Origin: Candidatus Villigracilis vicinus | GTDB taxonomy: Bacteria > Chloroflexota > Anaerolineae > Anaerolineales > Villigracilaceae | Assembly (NCBI GenBank): GCA_016721315.1 | Contig: JADKIL010000005.1 | Coordinates: forward strand, 62,001 to 126,000 | Reading direction: 5' to 3' | DNA length: 64,000 bases | Shown: positions 1 to 7,927 of the stretch, piece by piece | Numbering within the stretch: the first letter of the stretch is position 1 | Layout of the letters: each line of letters opens with the position of its first letter | Translations under genes and position numbers: made by a program | The notes under the pieces: generated by a model | The model's input: only the letters and a program-made list of their open reading frames with translations | What the model was told of the DNA's origin: nothing | The model's database searches: none

Positions 1-352
1 GATATAAACTCCCTGCAGGCGTATAAGATATTGAAAGCGGCAAGGCGTGCTCGCGGAAAGCCGGGTCGTCTGCCCGGAACGCCGCCCGCACGGGTCGGTT
101 TAACTTCAAAGCCTGTTTCATGAACTCTGTGATAAATGGTTCATCAAAAAATAGGTTATCACGGTAGACAATGGCTTGTTCGCGTACCGGCTGAAGACGC
201 TCCCCCTGCTTTAGTTCCATTTCACGAGTCACATATGGGGCAAGCAGGTTGCGCTGATGAAGCCAAAGCGGAGAATTTTGGATCCGAAGTTCACGCGCAG
301 GTTCGCAAAACGGCATGATCTGATTCGGCGCATGAAGGATGATCTTTAACAT
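1..352 (-). CDS. Partial protein of unknown function (runs off left edge)
   Basis: An open frame of 117 codons starts at ATG 352 and is still open at base 1, so only the N-terminus is present (begins MLKIILHAPN). The start is supported by a TATAAT box 7 nt upstream, the leaderless arrangement seen elsewhere in this window. The opening strand followed by a charged DLR-like segment (ARELRI) and an AIVYRDNLFFDEPF stretch faintly recalls the N-terminus of GlmU-like sugar nucleotidyltransferases of the NTP_transf_4 type, but the visible part is too short to assign. It follows the V4R gene on the same strand but has its own promoter. Confidence 0.6.
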   Translation of the reverse strand, partial: MLKIILHAPNQIMPFCEPARELRIQNSPLWLHQRNLLAPYVTREMELKQGERLQPVREQAIVYRDNLFFDEPFITEFMKQALKLNRPVRAAFRADDPAFREHALPLSISYTPAGSLY

Positions 353-359
353 AGTTGGA

Positions 360-365
360 ATTATA
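360..365 (-). promoter_or_regulatory. -10 box of a leaderless promoter for the gene starting at 352
   Basis: The minus strand reads TATAAT here, 7 nt before the ATG at 352. There is no Shine-Dalgarno sequence in that gap, so transcription would begin at or next to the start codon. A weak stem (374-392) lies just upstream. Confidence 0.5.
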
Positions 366-420
366 AATCAAAGCGTGCCTTAAGGCATGCCATAAAAAGG
401 GCATTATGATTGCGATTTTA

Positions 421-1044
421 CTAGGTTAAAGGGGTTTTCTGGATCGTGATCGTACAGCAGGCATCGCCGCGTGCATGACAGGCGGTTTCTTCCACGCTGA
501 ATACCTTCCCCCCACTTAACCAGTACAGCGCCTCTTGCAAAAGCCCAACCGCCAAGTGACAGACCGGCTCTTCCGCCGTCCTTTCCCAGCAAAGCGGGCA
601 ACGGTCGATATGCCAAAAGATCTGGGTGTTTGTTTCTTCTACACGCACCTGCTGGTCGGTTTGCTTGTTGAACAGGTCGGCAAATGAACGCGCACCCGTA
701 TGCAACTTGGTCGGGAGCGGCAACAGACGGAATGCCATCTCAGTCAACCCAAGGATGGAACCGTACTCCTTGATCCCATATTTGAAGCTGGAACGTCCAG
801 TTCGCAACGCCAGCCCTCGCCCCCCGCGCGGACCGTAGACCCGCTCCAACGCCAGATGAAGCTGACTCACCGTTTCAAAAGAAAACGTCCGCTCGTTGAC
901 TGCGGACGAATGAGAGACTACCAGATCATCCATTGAAGCGATGTTCAGGACGGCATCCAAGCCACCCTTACCAATCACTTCCTCCATACCGAGAAGGATG
1001 ATCCTTCCCATTTTATTGGGGTAATGATAAATTGTTTCACTCAT
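421..1044 (-). CDS. V4R (4-vinyl reductase-type) domain protein
   Basis: 207 aa. The C-terminal third has the V4R signature: a region with HIDRCPLCWER followed by CHLAVGLLQEAL and the closing ETACHARGDACCTI, with cysteines and histidines typical of this small-molecule or metal-binding domain. The N-terminal part (EVIGKGGLDAVLN and a helical MGRIILLGMEEV) fits the usual V4R-associated helical segment. V4R domains are used as ligand sensors, for example in NtrC-family regulators; no output domain is attached here. Its ATG overlaps the stop of the hydrolase gene (ATGA), so it is translationally coupled as the fourth gene of the DUF4388/GTPase operon. The ligand cannot be told. Confidence 0.75.
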   Translation of the reverse strand: MSETIYHYPNKMGRIILLGMEEVIGKGGLDAVLNIASMDDLVVSHSSAVNERTFSFETVSQLHLALERVYGPRGGRGLALRTGRSSFKYGIKEYGSILGLTEMAFRLLPLPTKLHTGARSFADLFNKQTDQQVRVEETNTQIFWHIDRCPLCWERTAEEPVCHLAVGLLQEALYWLSGGKVFSVEETACHARGDACCTITIQKTPLT

Positions 1045-1838
1045 GAGGCAGGAATATCTTCGTCGAGGAAATTCTTTAGTTTCTGGTTAAAACTGATCGG
1101 CTCATCCAACATGATAAAGTGACCCGCCTTATTGAAACGTTCCACGCGGACATTGGCAACGCCATCCAGCAGGGGCTTCCACTGGTTGGGGTTAACCACA
1201 ATATCCGTATCACCGTACATGCCCATCACCGGACACTGAATCGTGTGCAGGCTTGGGCGTAGGTCTGTGCGGCGCAGAGAACCAATGCTGGAAAAGAACG
1301 CCTCAAGGGAGGTTCGTGAAACATCGCGGTCCATCATCTGCGCCCAATTCTTGTCCTTCGAATAAAAAGGGGAAAGGATGCGGTAAAAACCTTTGTAGAT
1401 CCACAGGTTATGATAAGTCAACCAACCGAAAGCGCGATACCCAAACACCCGCGGAAAGAAATAAAGCGAAGACCCGGAAATGGGCGAACCGATCACGACC
1501 ACTTTTTGCACCCGATCGGGATGTTGAATGGCGGTCATCAAACTAACCGTACCACCCATGCTATGCCCCACCAACGGAGCGCGTACAATACCCAGTTGAT
1601 CCATGAACTGATAGACAAGACCAACAAAATCTTTTACTGCATATGTAGAACGTTTGGTACCCGATTCCCCAAATCCCCAAAAATCAAGAGCGTAGGTGCG
1701 ATAAAACGCTCCCAAATATGCCATGGTCTCCTGCCAAAGCCCCCAGGAACCTTGATAACCATGCAAAAGGATGACAGGCTTCCCCCTGCCAAAAACCTCG
1801 TAATGAACGATACCTTGATCAGTTGTAATTGAAGACAC
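1041..1838 (-). CDS. Alpha/beta hydrolase
   Basis: 265 aa. Classic alpha/beta hydrolase fold features are visible: oxyanion motif HGYQGS near residue 27, nucleophile elbow GHSMGG near residue 93 with Ser, the acid strand near YGDTDIVV and the catalytic His in KAGHFIMLDEP near the C-terminus. Members hydrolyse esters, lactones, epoxides or C-C bonds; the substrate is not predictable. The frame opens with GTG (GTG TCT TCA ATT); there is no convincing Shine-Dalgarno sequence, so the exact start is uncertain by a few codons. It lies 20 bp after the GTPase gene and overlaps the V4R gene. Confidence 0.85.
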   Translation of the reverse strand: MSSITTDQGIVHYEVFGRGKPVILLHGYQGSWGLWQETMAYLGAFYRTYALDFWGFGESGTKRSTYAVKDFVGLVYQFMDQLGIVRAPLVGHSMGGTVSLMTAIQHPDRVQKVVVIGSPISGSSLYFFPRVFGYRAFGWLTYHNLWIYKGFYRILSPFYSKDKNWAQMMDRDVSRTSLEAFFSSIGSLRRTDLRPSLHTIQCPVMGMYGDTDIVVNPNQWKPLLDGVANVRVERFNKAGHFIMLDEPISFNQKLKNFLDEDIPAS

Positions 1839-1858
1839 GGCAAGAAATCACCCGCCCG

Positions 1859-2395
1859 CTATTTCCCCTCCATCTCGCTCATGATGCTGTACAGCAATTC
1901 AAGCAAAATGGTCTTGACGGAGTTGCGGTCTGTTGCCACACACGGCAGCAACTTTGTACTTTTATCGAGGCGCAGGGCATGACCCATATCCTCGAGGTCC
2001 CAGGCATCTTCCTTATCCTGTTTGTTCGCAGCGACCACAAAGGGTGTGGGCGCATAGGCGCGGAAAGTTTCAAGAATGGAGCGCGCTTCACGGAAGGTCT
2101 CGGGGCGGGTGCTATCCACCATGACGATGAAACCCAACATGCCCTCAGAGAGGATCTCCCACATGAAATCGAAACGCTTCTGCCCGGGAGTGCCAAAGAG
2201 ATATAGAACCAGATCCTGGTCTACTGTAATGCGCCCGAAATCCATCGCCACGGTGGTGGCAGATTTGACGGAGCGTTCCTCATCCGAGGAAATCTTTCGT
2301 TCTGTGGCAACCACATCGATCTCGCTGACAGACTGAATGAACTGAGTCTTACCAGCGCTGAAGGGACCTGTGACTACCATTTTGACCGTTTGCAT
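1859..2395 (-). CDS. Small Ras-like GTPase (MglA/Arf-like)
   Basis: 178 aa. G-box motifs are in order: P-loop GPFSAGKTQ (residues about 10-18), a switch region with SATTVAMDFG, G3-like FGTPGQKRF, and G4 NKQD. The G3 has T-P-G-Q, like MglA/Arf-type prokaryotic GTPases and unlike translation GTPases. Such GTPases, partnered with longin/Roadblock or DUF4388 proteins, act in polarity and signalling (MglA in Myxococcus). Here the upstream neighbour is a DUF4388 protein, the usual partner type. RBS AAAGGATAGG precedes ATG 2395. Confidence 0.85.
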   Translation of the reverse strand: MQTVKMVVTGPFSAGKTQFIQSVSEIDVVATERKISSDEERSVKSATTVAMDFGRITVDQDLVLYLFGTPGQKRFDFMWEILSEGMLGFIVMVDSTRPETFREARSILETFRAYAPTPFVVAANKQDKEDAWDLEDMGHALRLDKSTKLLPCVATDRNSVKTILLELLYSIMSEMEGK

Positions 2396-2422
2396 AATTC
2401 CTATCCTTTCGGCCTCAAAAAA

Positions 2423-3229
2423 TTATAATGAGCGAATACGGCCGATCAGTTTATTGACCAAATTCTTCTTATCTTCCATTTCCTGCGGAGCAAGCGGCTT
2501 TGCAGCCTGCGGGGTCGGTGCATTAGCCGGACGGACCAATTCCACTAGCCCTGCCTGCAACAATCCGTATACGATGCGGCGAACCTCCACCTCTGTCAAT
2601 TTGTTCGTCTTTGCGATCTGACGCATGGTGTTCTTCGGGTCTACGAACTTAACCACTTTCCATTCGTCCACGCTCAAGTTGACATTGGTCAAAGGACGCT
2701 CGGTGAACTTGAGTGCCATATCCAGGCTGGGAATTTCATCTTGCAGCTGTTCCAGTTCACGCAGCTGCCGTGAGCCTTCGATGATGATATTTTCCAGGTC
2801 GAGCCGTACATTGATACGATCGTCTGGCGGGAGCATTTCATTCTCGAAACGGAAGACGCCTTCCACCCAGGTGAAGAGGCGTCGGATCTGGTCTGTAAAA
2901 TAAACCTGTAAATTCAAAAGGATGTCATCACGCGAAACGTAACCCGCGTTGATCAATAACAAACCTAATTCCTTATCAGACATTTGACCGGAACGGTCAA
3001 TAATGGCTTTGTACTGATTGGCATTGATCTTGCTCGATTTATAAAGAACCGAAGCAAGGCTGCCATCTTCCCTGCCGATCCGCGCATACGCCAACTTCCC
3101 TTCCCGAAACGAGACATACGCCTGTTCCGATGCCCCATCGATCACCAGCGTTCCCGTTTTGTTGGCGAGATTAATGAGGTTCAAGAGTTGTGTGATCGTA
3201 AAGTCTCGTAAATTACCGCGCAGCGCCAT
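2423..3229 (-). CDS. DUF4388 domain protein
   Basis: 268 aa from ATG 3229, preceded by a good GAGGAATT ribosome binding site; an in-frame start further upstream has no such site. The N-terminus MALRGNLRDFTITQLLNLI followed by NKTGTLVIDG and the ISFREGKLAYA-like strand is the DUF4388/PATAN signature. The C-terminal part (DPKNTMRQIAKTNKLTEVEVRRIVYGLLQAGLV) looks like a winged-helix segment, ending in a Pro/Ala linker and a basic tail. DUF4388 proteins are commonly encoded with MglA-like GTPases and response regulators; it is probably the first gene of this operon and the adaptor for the adjacent GTPase. Confidence 0.8.
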   Translation of the reverse strand: MALRGNLRDFTITQLLNLINLANKTGTLVIDGASEQAYVSFREGKLAYARIGREDGSLASVLYKSSKINANQYKAIIDRSGQMSDKELGLLLINAGYVSRDDILLNLQVYFTDQIRRLFTWVEGVFRFENEMLPPDDRINVRLDLENIIIEGSRQLRELEQLQDEIPSLDMALKFTERPLTNVNLSVDEWKVVKFVDPKNTMRQIAKTNKLTEVEVRRIVYGLLQAGLVELVRPANAPTPQAAKPLAPQEMEDKKNLVNKLIGRIRSL

Positions 3230-3375
3230 AATTCCTCTAAATCCCTTCAGCGAGGGAGTGTGCAAAATTATACTTGGTAAAGTCACAATGCGTCAATTAA
3301 CAGTCTTTGCACTCTTGTATGGGTAAAAAAACGGACCAAGTTCCACGATGTAGTCGTTTCTTCCACACCTGCCGC

Positions 3376-3462
3376 CTCATTCCCCCGTAGTTGGGGGATC
3401 GTTCCGCGAACCGGAACGCGACCGAAGGGTCTCTTACACAAGGTAGAGACCCTTCGGTCGCG
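3376..3462. repeat. Cluster of three hairpins, intergenic palindromic repeat
   Basis: Three successive inverted repeats lie between divergently unrelated genes. The largest is an 18-bp perfect stem (3417-3434 with 3445-3462, 10-nt loop) made of the CGCGACCGAAGGGTCTCT arm and its complement. Before it are two small stems, TCCCCC/GGGGGA and GTTCCG/CGGAAC. It is followed by CTCAGGATGAC, wording that recurs in dispersed intergenic repeats of environmental genomes. There is no T-run, so it is more likely a REP/MITE-like element than a terminator. Confidence 0.6.
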
Positions 3463-3494
3463 AAAAACGCTCCTCAGGATGACTAAGACTCAAA

Positions 3495-4835
3495 TTATGA
3501 GACCGGAAGCACAGCAGACAAACGCTTGGGGAAAAGTCCATTCAACAAGACGCGCGCTGCATTATCCTGCACAAAACAATCTATAAAAGCGTGTCGCAAT
3601 TCGTCCAGACTGCGATGACCGAATAGTAAATGCAAAAAGGTTAGGTCTGGGAAGGCAGCAGAAACATCGGCATACGAATCTGGTCGGGTTGATTCAATGA
3701 GGGGAATTCTCCCTCGTTCAAAGACCATACGCAGACCATCCTTGTAAAACCCGATCCTTAACTCACCGGAATACCCTGCCGCAACCGAGTCAGCTAAACG
3801 CTTTTCCAAGGCAGGCTTGACATGGTTAAGGAAAGCAGCCAGATCGGGCACACGCATGAAATACGCATAGGGTTTACGAAGGACAGGTAATCTATCTTCC
3901 ATCACTTCATATACAGGATGGCTCTCCCCCAAATTGAAGCCGAAAGATGTATTTGTGGAAGAATCGCGCTCGGCATACTCAGCGCCCTTCTTCCACAAAT
4001 AACGCGTCACACTTGGCGACACCTCCATCCAGGATGCTCCATCGATGAGCGCAAAATACTGACACGTCACTCCACCATTCCATAAGTTAACAGAGTGTTC
4101 GAAAAAGCCGACTCGTGTACCCTTCAAATCTTCGATCACCATATGCTCATAACGACTAATGTTCAAAACGTTCTTGTCGCTCATTTCATAGTGAATGATC
4201 TCTGGTGTACGTTTGCACGAGATACCAAATCGCTCTTCGTATTTTTCATACAACTGAAAAATAAAATCGACATCATCCATCCCTGCCGAGCGAATGCTAA
4301 ACGGTTCCAACTCACCTTCTTTCAAAACAGGTACATTTGCCTCGAAACCTCTCCGCCCGCCGGAAAGATTCAACGCCATATCGTACCCAAATTGACGGTA
4401 GTAGTTGGGAATGCCCGTTATGACCTGCGCCAAATGCCCACGCGATTCGCTCCATTTGTGAACTTCTTCCATCTGGGCTCGCACCAATCCACGCCTGCGA
4501 AATTCAGGCAAGGTACACACCAGTTCCGGTCGCCCCACGCCAAACTCAATACCATCAAACGTCCACGTCTGCGGAAGGAGACATAGCGTAGAAACGATCT
4601 TTCCAGAGGCAGACTCTTCGACAATGGTGAAATCGCCCGGTTTCAGGGTAGGGTGTGGTTTCGTAACCAGATCGTGGATCCAAGCTCCAATGCCTGGGTC
4701 TGGCTTATCGGGTCCGTCGTCGCTGTGCATGCGGCTATTAATGTCCACCAGCGCCTCCGCATCTGCAACAGAGCCGCGCCTCAAGAGCAATCCATTCCCA
4801 AGGTCTCGAATAAATAATTTAGAGTTTTCTTCCAT
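3495..4835 (-). CDS. GNAT-family N-acetyltransferase, long form
   Basis: 446 aa. The N-terminal GNAT domain runs to about residue 170, with the acetyl-CoA loop in LPEFRRRGLVRAQMEEVHKW and the following AQVITGIPNYYRQFGYD (the FYxxxGF-like end). The rest resembles the two extra domains of long GNATs such as Eis, including a second acetyltransferase-like fold and a C-terminal SCP2-like segment (LTFLHLLFGHRSLDELRHAF). The substrate is unknown; Eis-type enzymes acetylate aminoglycosides or polyamines. It starts 3 bp after the HAD gene, which suggests a two-gene operon. Confidence 0.8.
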   Translation of the reverse strand: MEENSKLFIRDLGNGLLLRRGSVADAEALVDINSRMHSDDGPDKPDPGIGAWIHDLVTKPHPTLKPGDFTIVEESASGKIVSTLCLLPQTWTFDGIEFGVGRPELVCTLPEFRRRGLVRAQMEEVHKWSESRGHLAQVITGIPNYYRQFGYDMALNLSGGRRGFEANVPVLKEGELEPFSIRSAGMDDVDFIFQLYEKYEERFGISCKRTPEIIHYEMSDKNVLNISRYEHMVIEDLKGTRVGFFEHSVNLWNGGVTCQYFALIDGASWMEVSPSVTRYLWKKGAEYAERDSSTNTSFGFNLGESHPVYEVMEDRLPVLRKPYAYFMRVPDLAAFLNHVKPALEKRLADSVAAGYSGELRIGFYKDGLRMVFERGRIPLIESTRPDSYADVSAAFPDLTFLHLLFGHRSLDELRHAFIDCFVQDNAARVLLNGLFPKRLSAVLPVS

Positions 4836-4838
4836 GAC

Positions 4839-5441
4839 TCATGCTTTCAAAATATCTCTTAACTGCTGCATCGCTGCTTGCGGGTCTTTAAAGAGAATGC
4901 CTTTCATGCCAAGACTCTCACAAGCTTCGATATTTGCAGGCACATCATCGACGAAGACCGCCGCCTCTGCCTCGACCTGTGCCTGCTCCAACGCGAGGCG
5001 GTAGATCTTTGCCTCAGGCTTTGCCACACCTACTTCTGCCGAAATGGTCAATGTGTCGAACACGTCGTCCAATTTTTTACGGATGAGGTACTCACGCATA
5101 TCTGACCAGGCATTGCTGATCAACCCCGTCTTCAAACGCGGACGCAACGAGCGCAAATATGCAACAATAGTATGGTCGATCACATCGCCTGCGAAAAAAT
5201 CATTTTCGACGGCAGCGATCTGGTCTTTGCCCACTTTCAAGCGTTTGGCAACTGCCTGCCAGTGTTTTTGTACAGAAAGCTCCCCCACTGTCGCTTGTTT
5301 TGCCGTTGGGCTGTTGAAGACGATATTGTCAATGTCTTCATATTCCATGTTGAAACGCTGCGCCAACTGTTGGCGCGGAGCCTGATATTCAGTGCGCTGA
5401 ATAACACCGCCAAAATCAAAAAAAACAGCTTGAAGTTTCAT
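4839..5441 (-). CDS. HAD-superfamily hydrolase (subfamily IA)
   Basis: 200 aa counted from ATG 5441 (MKLQAVFFDFGGV). HAD motif I is FFDFGGVI, where the usual first Asp is followed by FGG as in YihX-like phosphatases; motif II is LISNAW; motif III Lys is in VGVAKPEAKIYRLAL; motif IV is VFVDDVPANIEAC. The helical cap lies at residues about 20-90. Likely a small-molecule phosphatase (sugar phosphate or nucleotide). An in-frame ATG at 5453 is possible but lacks a better RBS. It is 3 bp from the downstream acetyltransferase. Confidence 0.8.
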   Translation of the reverse strand: MKLQAVFFDFGGVIQRTEYQAPRQQLAQRFNMEYEDIDNIVFNSPTAKQATVGELSVQKHWQAVAKRLKVGKDQIAAVENDFFAGDVIDHTIVAYLRSLRPRLKTGLISNAWSDMREYLIRKKLDDVFDTLTISAEVGVAKPEAKIYRLALEQAQVEAEAAVFVDDVPANIEACESLGMKGILFKDPQAAMQQLRDILKA

Positions 5442-5476
5442 ACAATGATCCATTCTTTTATGACCCAAATAGGTAT

Positions 5477-5512
5477 AAAAAATCCCGCAGGCATGAGAGG
5501 GTCACCTGCGGG
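5477..5512 (-). terminator. Rho-independent terminator of the zinc-ribbon gene
   Basis: On the minus strand an 8-bp stem CCCGCAGG/CCTGCGGG with a 13-nt loop is followed by ATTTTTTA. It lies just after the stop of the gene at 5535-5963. Confidence 0.85.
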
Positions 5513-5534
5513 TCAAAAGTTGAAGCCAGTAAAA

Positions 5535-5963
5535 CTACTTCTTCTTGGGTTTCGAAGCCGGCTTAGCCGGTTTGGTTGCCTTCGAAGATGTGGTCGTCTT
5601 TTTAGCAGACGCAGGCTTTGAAGCGCGTTGCCGCGAAGCGGCGGGTTTGGCACCCGCTTTCTTGGTGGCTGCGGGTTTAACCGCCGCACTCTTCACTGCT
5701 TTTGGCAGGGGTTCCGTTTTCAACGCGGCAGAAGCCGAAACCTCACCGGTAGGCATGGACGCTGCTTGTTTGGCAGCCTCACGCCAGTTCGGGAAGAACA
5801 GTTCCATCCGCTGACGGGAAATGGAGTTGGCGCGTCGGCAGCGCGGGCAATGTGCATCGTGATGATTTTGGTTCTTTTCATCCATGGTAACAAGCGCGGT
5901 AAGCATTTCCGCTCTTCCGACTGTAAATGGGGTCTGACAATAAAGACAACGAAGGTTTAACAT
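5535..5963 (-). CDS. Zinc-ribbon protein with Lys/Ala-rich histone-like tail
   Basis: 142 aa from ATG 5963, which has AAAGGG at a good distance; a longer reading frame upstream has no support. Two cysteine pairs form a zinc ribbon: CLYC near residue 6 and CPRC near residue 38. From about residue 80 the chain turns into a low-complexity Lys/Ala/Pro/Ser tail (AVKPAATKKAGAKPAAS, SKPKKK at the end) like histone H1/HC1-type DNA-binding tails. A nucleic-acid-binding role is likely but unproven. Monocistronic, with its own terminator. Confidence 0.75.
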   Translation of the reverse strand: MLNLRCLYCQTPFTVGRAEMLTALVTMDEKNQNHHDAHCPRCRRANSISRQRMELFFPNWREAAKQAASMPTGEVSASAALKTEPLPKAVKSAAVKPAATKKAGAKPAASRQRASKPASAKKTTTSSKATKPAKPASKPKKK

Positions 5964-6057
5964 GGGAACGCCCTTTCGTGGATTTGATCGCAAATCTGAT
6001 TCTACCCCGATTTTTTCCCCCTTGCGAATCAAATTTAGGGAATTCCCAAAATGGCTT

Positions 6058-7053
6058 CTACTCTCGTACCCCGGCATCCTCCAGCGCCCGCCCTGGGCGA
6101 AGTTCCTTCTCAAAGGTAGTGAATTCGGTGGCAATGCTCATCCCGGCACGCTGGTACAGGCGGGTGGCACCGGTTTTATTCGAGGCATCCACCCCCAACC
6201 CAATAGTTGGCATGCCGCGCTGGTAAAAATCTGCAAACGAGGTAAGGAGTAACGCCAGCCCCAGCCCCTTTTTCCGCCACGGTTTGAGGACGCCCAACGT
6301 CCCCACCCAGCCAATGCCCATTCGGAAGCGATTCTGGGAGTAGCCTGCGATCTGGTCACCCTCCCAAGCCACCAACCAAAGTGTAGGGTCGAAGTCAGGA
6401 CGATCGAACTTTCGGAAAGTCCACTCTTCAAATGTAGTTTCATGGCTGCCCCAGTGCTCGCCGAACGCCTCATTATCCGCCTGCCACAACAAGCGGGCAT
6501 GCGCTTCCATATCGAATGGACGCAGCTCGATTCCCTTCGGCAGGCTGAATGCAGGCGGAGGTGTGTCCAATTTGATCTCCATTCGCCAGTGATAACGGAC
6601 AAGGTGATAGCCTAATTCTGTGAACAAAATATGCCCTGCTTTGTTCCTGCTATCAGTGGTTACGCGCATAAAAACCCGTAGATCAGGGTCAGCAAATTTC
6701 ATCAATTCAGTGGCACGCTCTTCAATACGTTTCAGTAACGCCGTGCCAATACCCTGCCCCTCAAAATCAGGGTGAACATACCCATCCACGTTTAAGTCGG
6801 CGTAGCCTTTTTCATTAAAAAGTTCTTCGTAGCCAACAATACGCCCATCACTGGTTTCGACCACAAAGGCATCGGTCTCCAGCATGAAGCCTTCTTCATT
6901 CCAGGCATGCTCCAACTCTTCAGGCGTGGTGGCGACGGTCACATCGCCATCGGCTTCACTCACGGCATAGATCAGGTCTGCTACAGCGTGCAGATCTGAT
7001 CGGGAAGCGGCACGCAGCTTCAGCCCTGAGGCAAGAAGCGGATTTTCATTCAT
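6058..7053 (-). CDS. Tandem-GNAT acetyltransferase
   Basis: 331 aa with two GNAT domains. The first has the CoA loop VHPDFEGQGIGTALLKRIEE (near residues 92-111); the second has LKPWRKKGLGLALLLTSF followed by LGVDASNKTGATRLYQRAGM. The arrangement resembles mycothiol-synthase-like (MshD) double GNATs, but that is a fold-level likeness only. It lies 43 bp downstream of another acetyltransferase gene on the same strand and may be co-transcribed with it, under the attenuator at 7701-7785. Confidence 0.8.
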   Translation of the reverse strand: MNENPLLASGLKLRAASRSDLHAVADLIYAVSEADGDVTVATTPEELEHAWNEEGFMLETDAFVVETSDGRIVGYEELFNEKGYADLNVDGYVHPDFEGQGIGTALLKRIEERATELMKFADPDLRVFMRVTTDSRNKAGHILFTELGYHLVRYHWRMEIKLDTPPPAFSLPKGIELRPFDMEAHARLLWQADNEAFGEHWGSHETTFEEWTFRKFDRPDFDPTLWLVAWEGDQIAGYSQNRFRMGIGWVGTLGVLKPWRKKGLGLALLLTSFADFYQRGMPTIGLGVDASNKTGATRLYQRAGMSIATEFTTFEKELRPGRALEDAGVRE

Positions 7054-7096
7054 AATTCAATACCTCCATTTCATTTCAATCCGGCACAGAAACGCA

Positions 7097-7681
7097 TCAC
7101 TCCTGCGCCAGCTTGGATTCTCTCCATTCGGCATTTAACAAGCCGAAAGCGATAACGTCCCATAATTCGCCAGCGCAGTACAACACCCTGCGACGGCGAA
7201 CTTCTTCCATAAACCCAAATTTCTGGAACAAGCGTAAAGCGCCCTGGTTGTATGCAGGCACTACCGCTGTAACACGGTATAGGTCCAACTCGTCAAAGGC
7301 GTAACTGAGCAACAGGCTCAATGCCTGTGAGCCGTATCCTTTGCGGCGAAACCCCGGCTCTCCGATTCCCAATCGAAGATAGCCGTTGCCGGCGGAACGG
7401 TCCACCCACTCGATCAGCGCTTTGCCAATAAAGCGGTCATCATCCCGAACACGGATGGTGAAGTAGGACAGGTTTTGCAACTCAGTCACATCCTTCTCGA
7501 CAGTTTCATACTGCTCTCGCACCATTGCAGGCGTCAACGGGGGTGTGGGGCGCAACTCCATCTGGCACATGAATTCGGCGTCATGAGTCCATTTGGATTC
7601 GATAAGGGGATGCGTTTCATGGTCAATGGGACCTAAACGGACATCCTGAGCTTCAAGTAATTGGCTCTCAATGGTAAACAT
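7097..7681 (-). CDS. RimJ/RimL-type GNAT acetyltransferase behind an attenuator
   Basis: 194 aa. The acetyl-CoA loop EPGFRRKGYGSQALSLLLSY and the following VPAYNQGALRLFQKFGFMEE are typical of RimJ/RimL-like GNATs, which acetylate protein N-termini or drugs (aminoglycoside and streptothricin enzymes belong to related groups). ATG 7681 has AAGGAAATC before it. The gene is preceded, on the same strand, by a promoter, a 26-codon leader ORF and tandem terminator hairpins, so its expression is probably switched on by ribosome behaviour in the leader. That suggests an inducible gene, perhaps for resistance; the substrate is unknown. Confidence 0.8.
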   Translation of the reverse strand: MFTIESQLLEAQDVRLGPIDHETHPLIESKWTHDAEFMCQMELRPTPPLTPAMVREQYETVEKDVTELQNLSYFTIRVRDDDRFIGKALIEWVDRSAGNGYLRLGIGEPGFRRKGYGSQALSLLLSYAFDELDLYRVTAVVPAYNQGALRLFQKFGFMEEVRRRRVLYCAGELWDVIAFGLLNAEWRESKLAQE

Positions 7682-7700
7682 GATTTCCTTCTTTTCAAAT

Positions 7701-7737
7701 AAAAAAAACGGTCACAAGAGATGCTCCCGTGGCCGTT
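7701..7737 (-). terminator. Attenuator terminator (3:4 hairpin)
   Basis: On the minus strand the arm at 7737-7724 pairs with 7718-7707 (12 bp with one A.C mismatch and two G.U pairs) and is followed by eight U. It lies directly before the RBS of the acetyltransferase gene. Its 5' arm can instead pair with the upstream arm at 7766-7753. Confidence 0.75.
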
Positions 7738-7747
7738 TTGAGCGGTT

Positions 7748-7785
7748 AAACAAAAACGACCACGGGCTTGGCGCGCCGTGGTCGT
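7748..7785 (-). terminator. Upstream hairpin of the attenuator (1:2), itself terminator-like
   Basis: The minus strand forms a perfect 10-bp stem ACGACCACGG/CCGTGGTCGT (7785-7776 with 7765-7756, 10-nt loop) followed by TTTTTGTTT. Its 3' arm can also pair, over 14 bp with one G.U, with 7739-7726, which would break the terminator at 7701-7737. The 1:2, 2:3 and 3:4 options are those of a classical transcription attenuator. Confidence 0.75.
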
Positions 7786-7801
7786 AAAGGTTGAGATTTA
7801 C

Positions 7802-7882
7802 CTAACGACGAACAGGCGCACTACGATCAACACCAGCAGGGCTGGTTGCTGCAGAAACGATGAAGAATTTGAAATTAAACAT
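7802..7882 (-). CDS. 26-aa Phe-rich leader peptide
   Basis: A short ORF with ATG 7882 and TAG 7802, preceded by a strong AAAGGAG ribosome binding site with 10 nt spacing. The peptide begins MFNFKFFIVSAA (four Phe in the first seven residues) and ends APVRR. It lies between a sigma70-type promoter and the attenuator hairpins. The FFIVS stretch resembles the IFVIS stall region of the ErmC leader peptide; the Phe run recalls pheA/pheST leaders. The coding RNA is itself structured: ACCAGC/GCTGGT inside it, and a 9-bp repeat GCGCACTAC (7892-7884 with 7824-7816) linking the RBS-start region to its 3' part. Too short for homology evidence. Confidence 0.7.
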   Translation of the reverse strand: MFNFKFFIVSAATSPAGVDRSAPVRR

Positions 7883-7927
7883 GGTAGTGCGCTCCTTTCT
7901 TGTAAATTCCTTGGTTAAGGTAGTTAG

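Noticed and set aside
7802..7882. Leader ORF as a random short frame
   Set aside because: Kept instead as a feature because of the strong RBS, the promoter at the right distance and the attenuator arms that follow.
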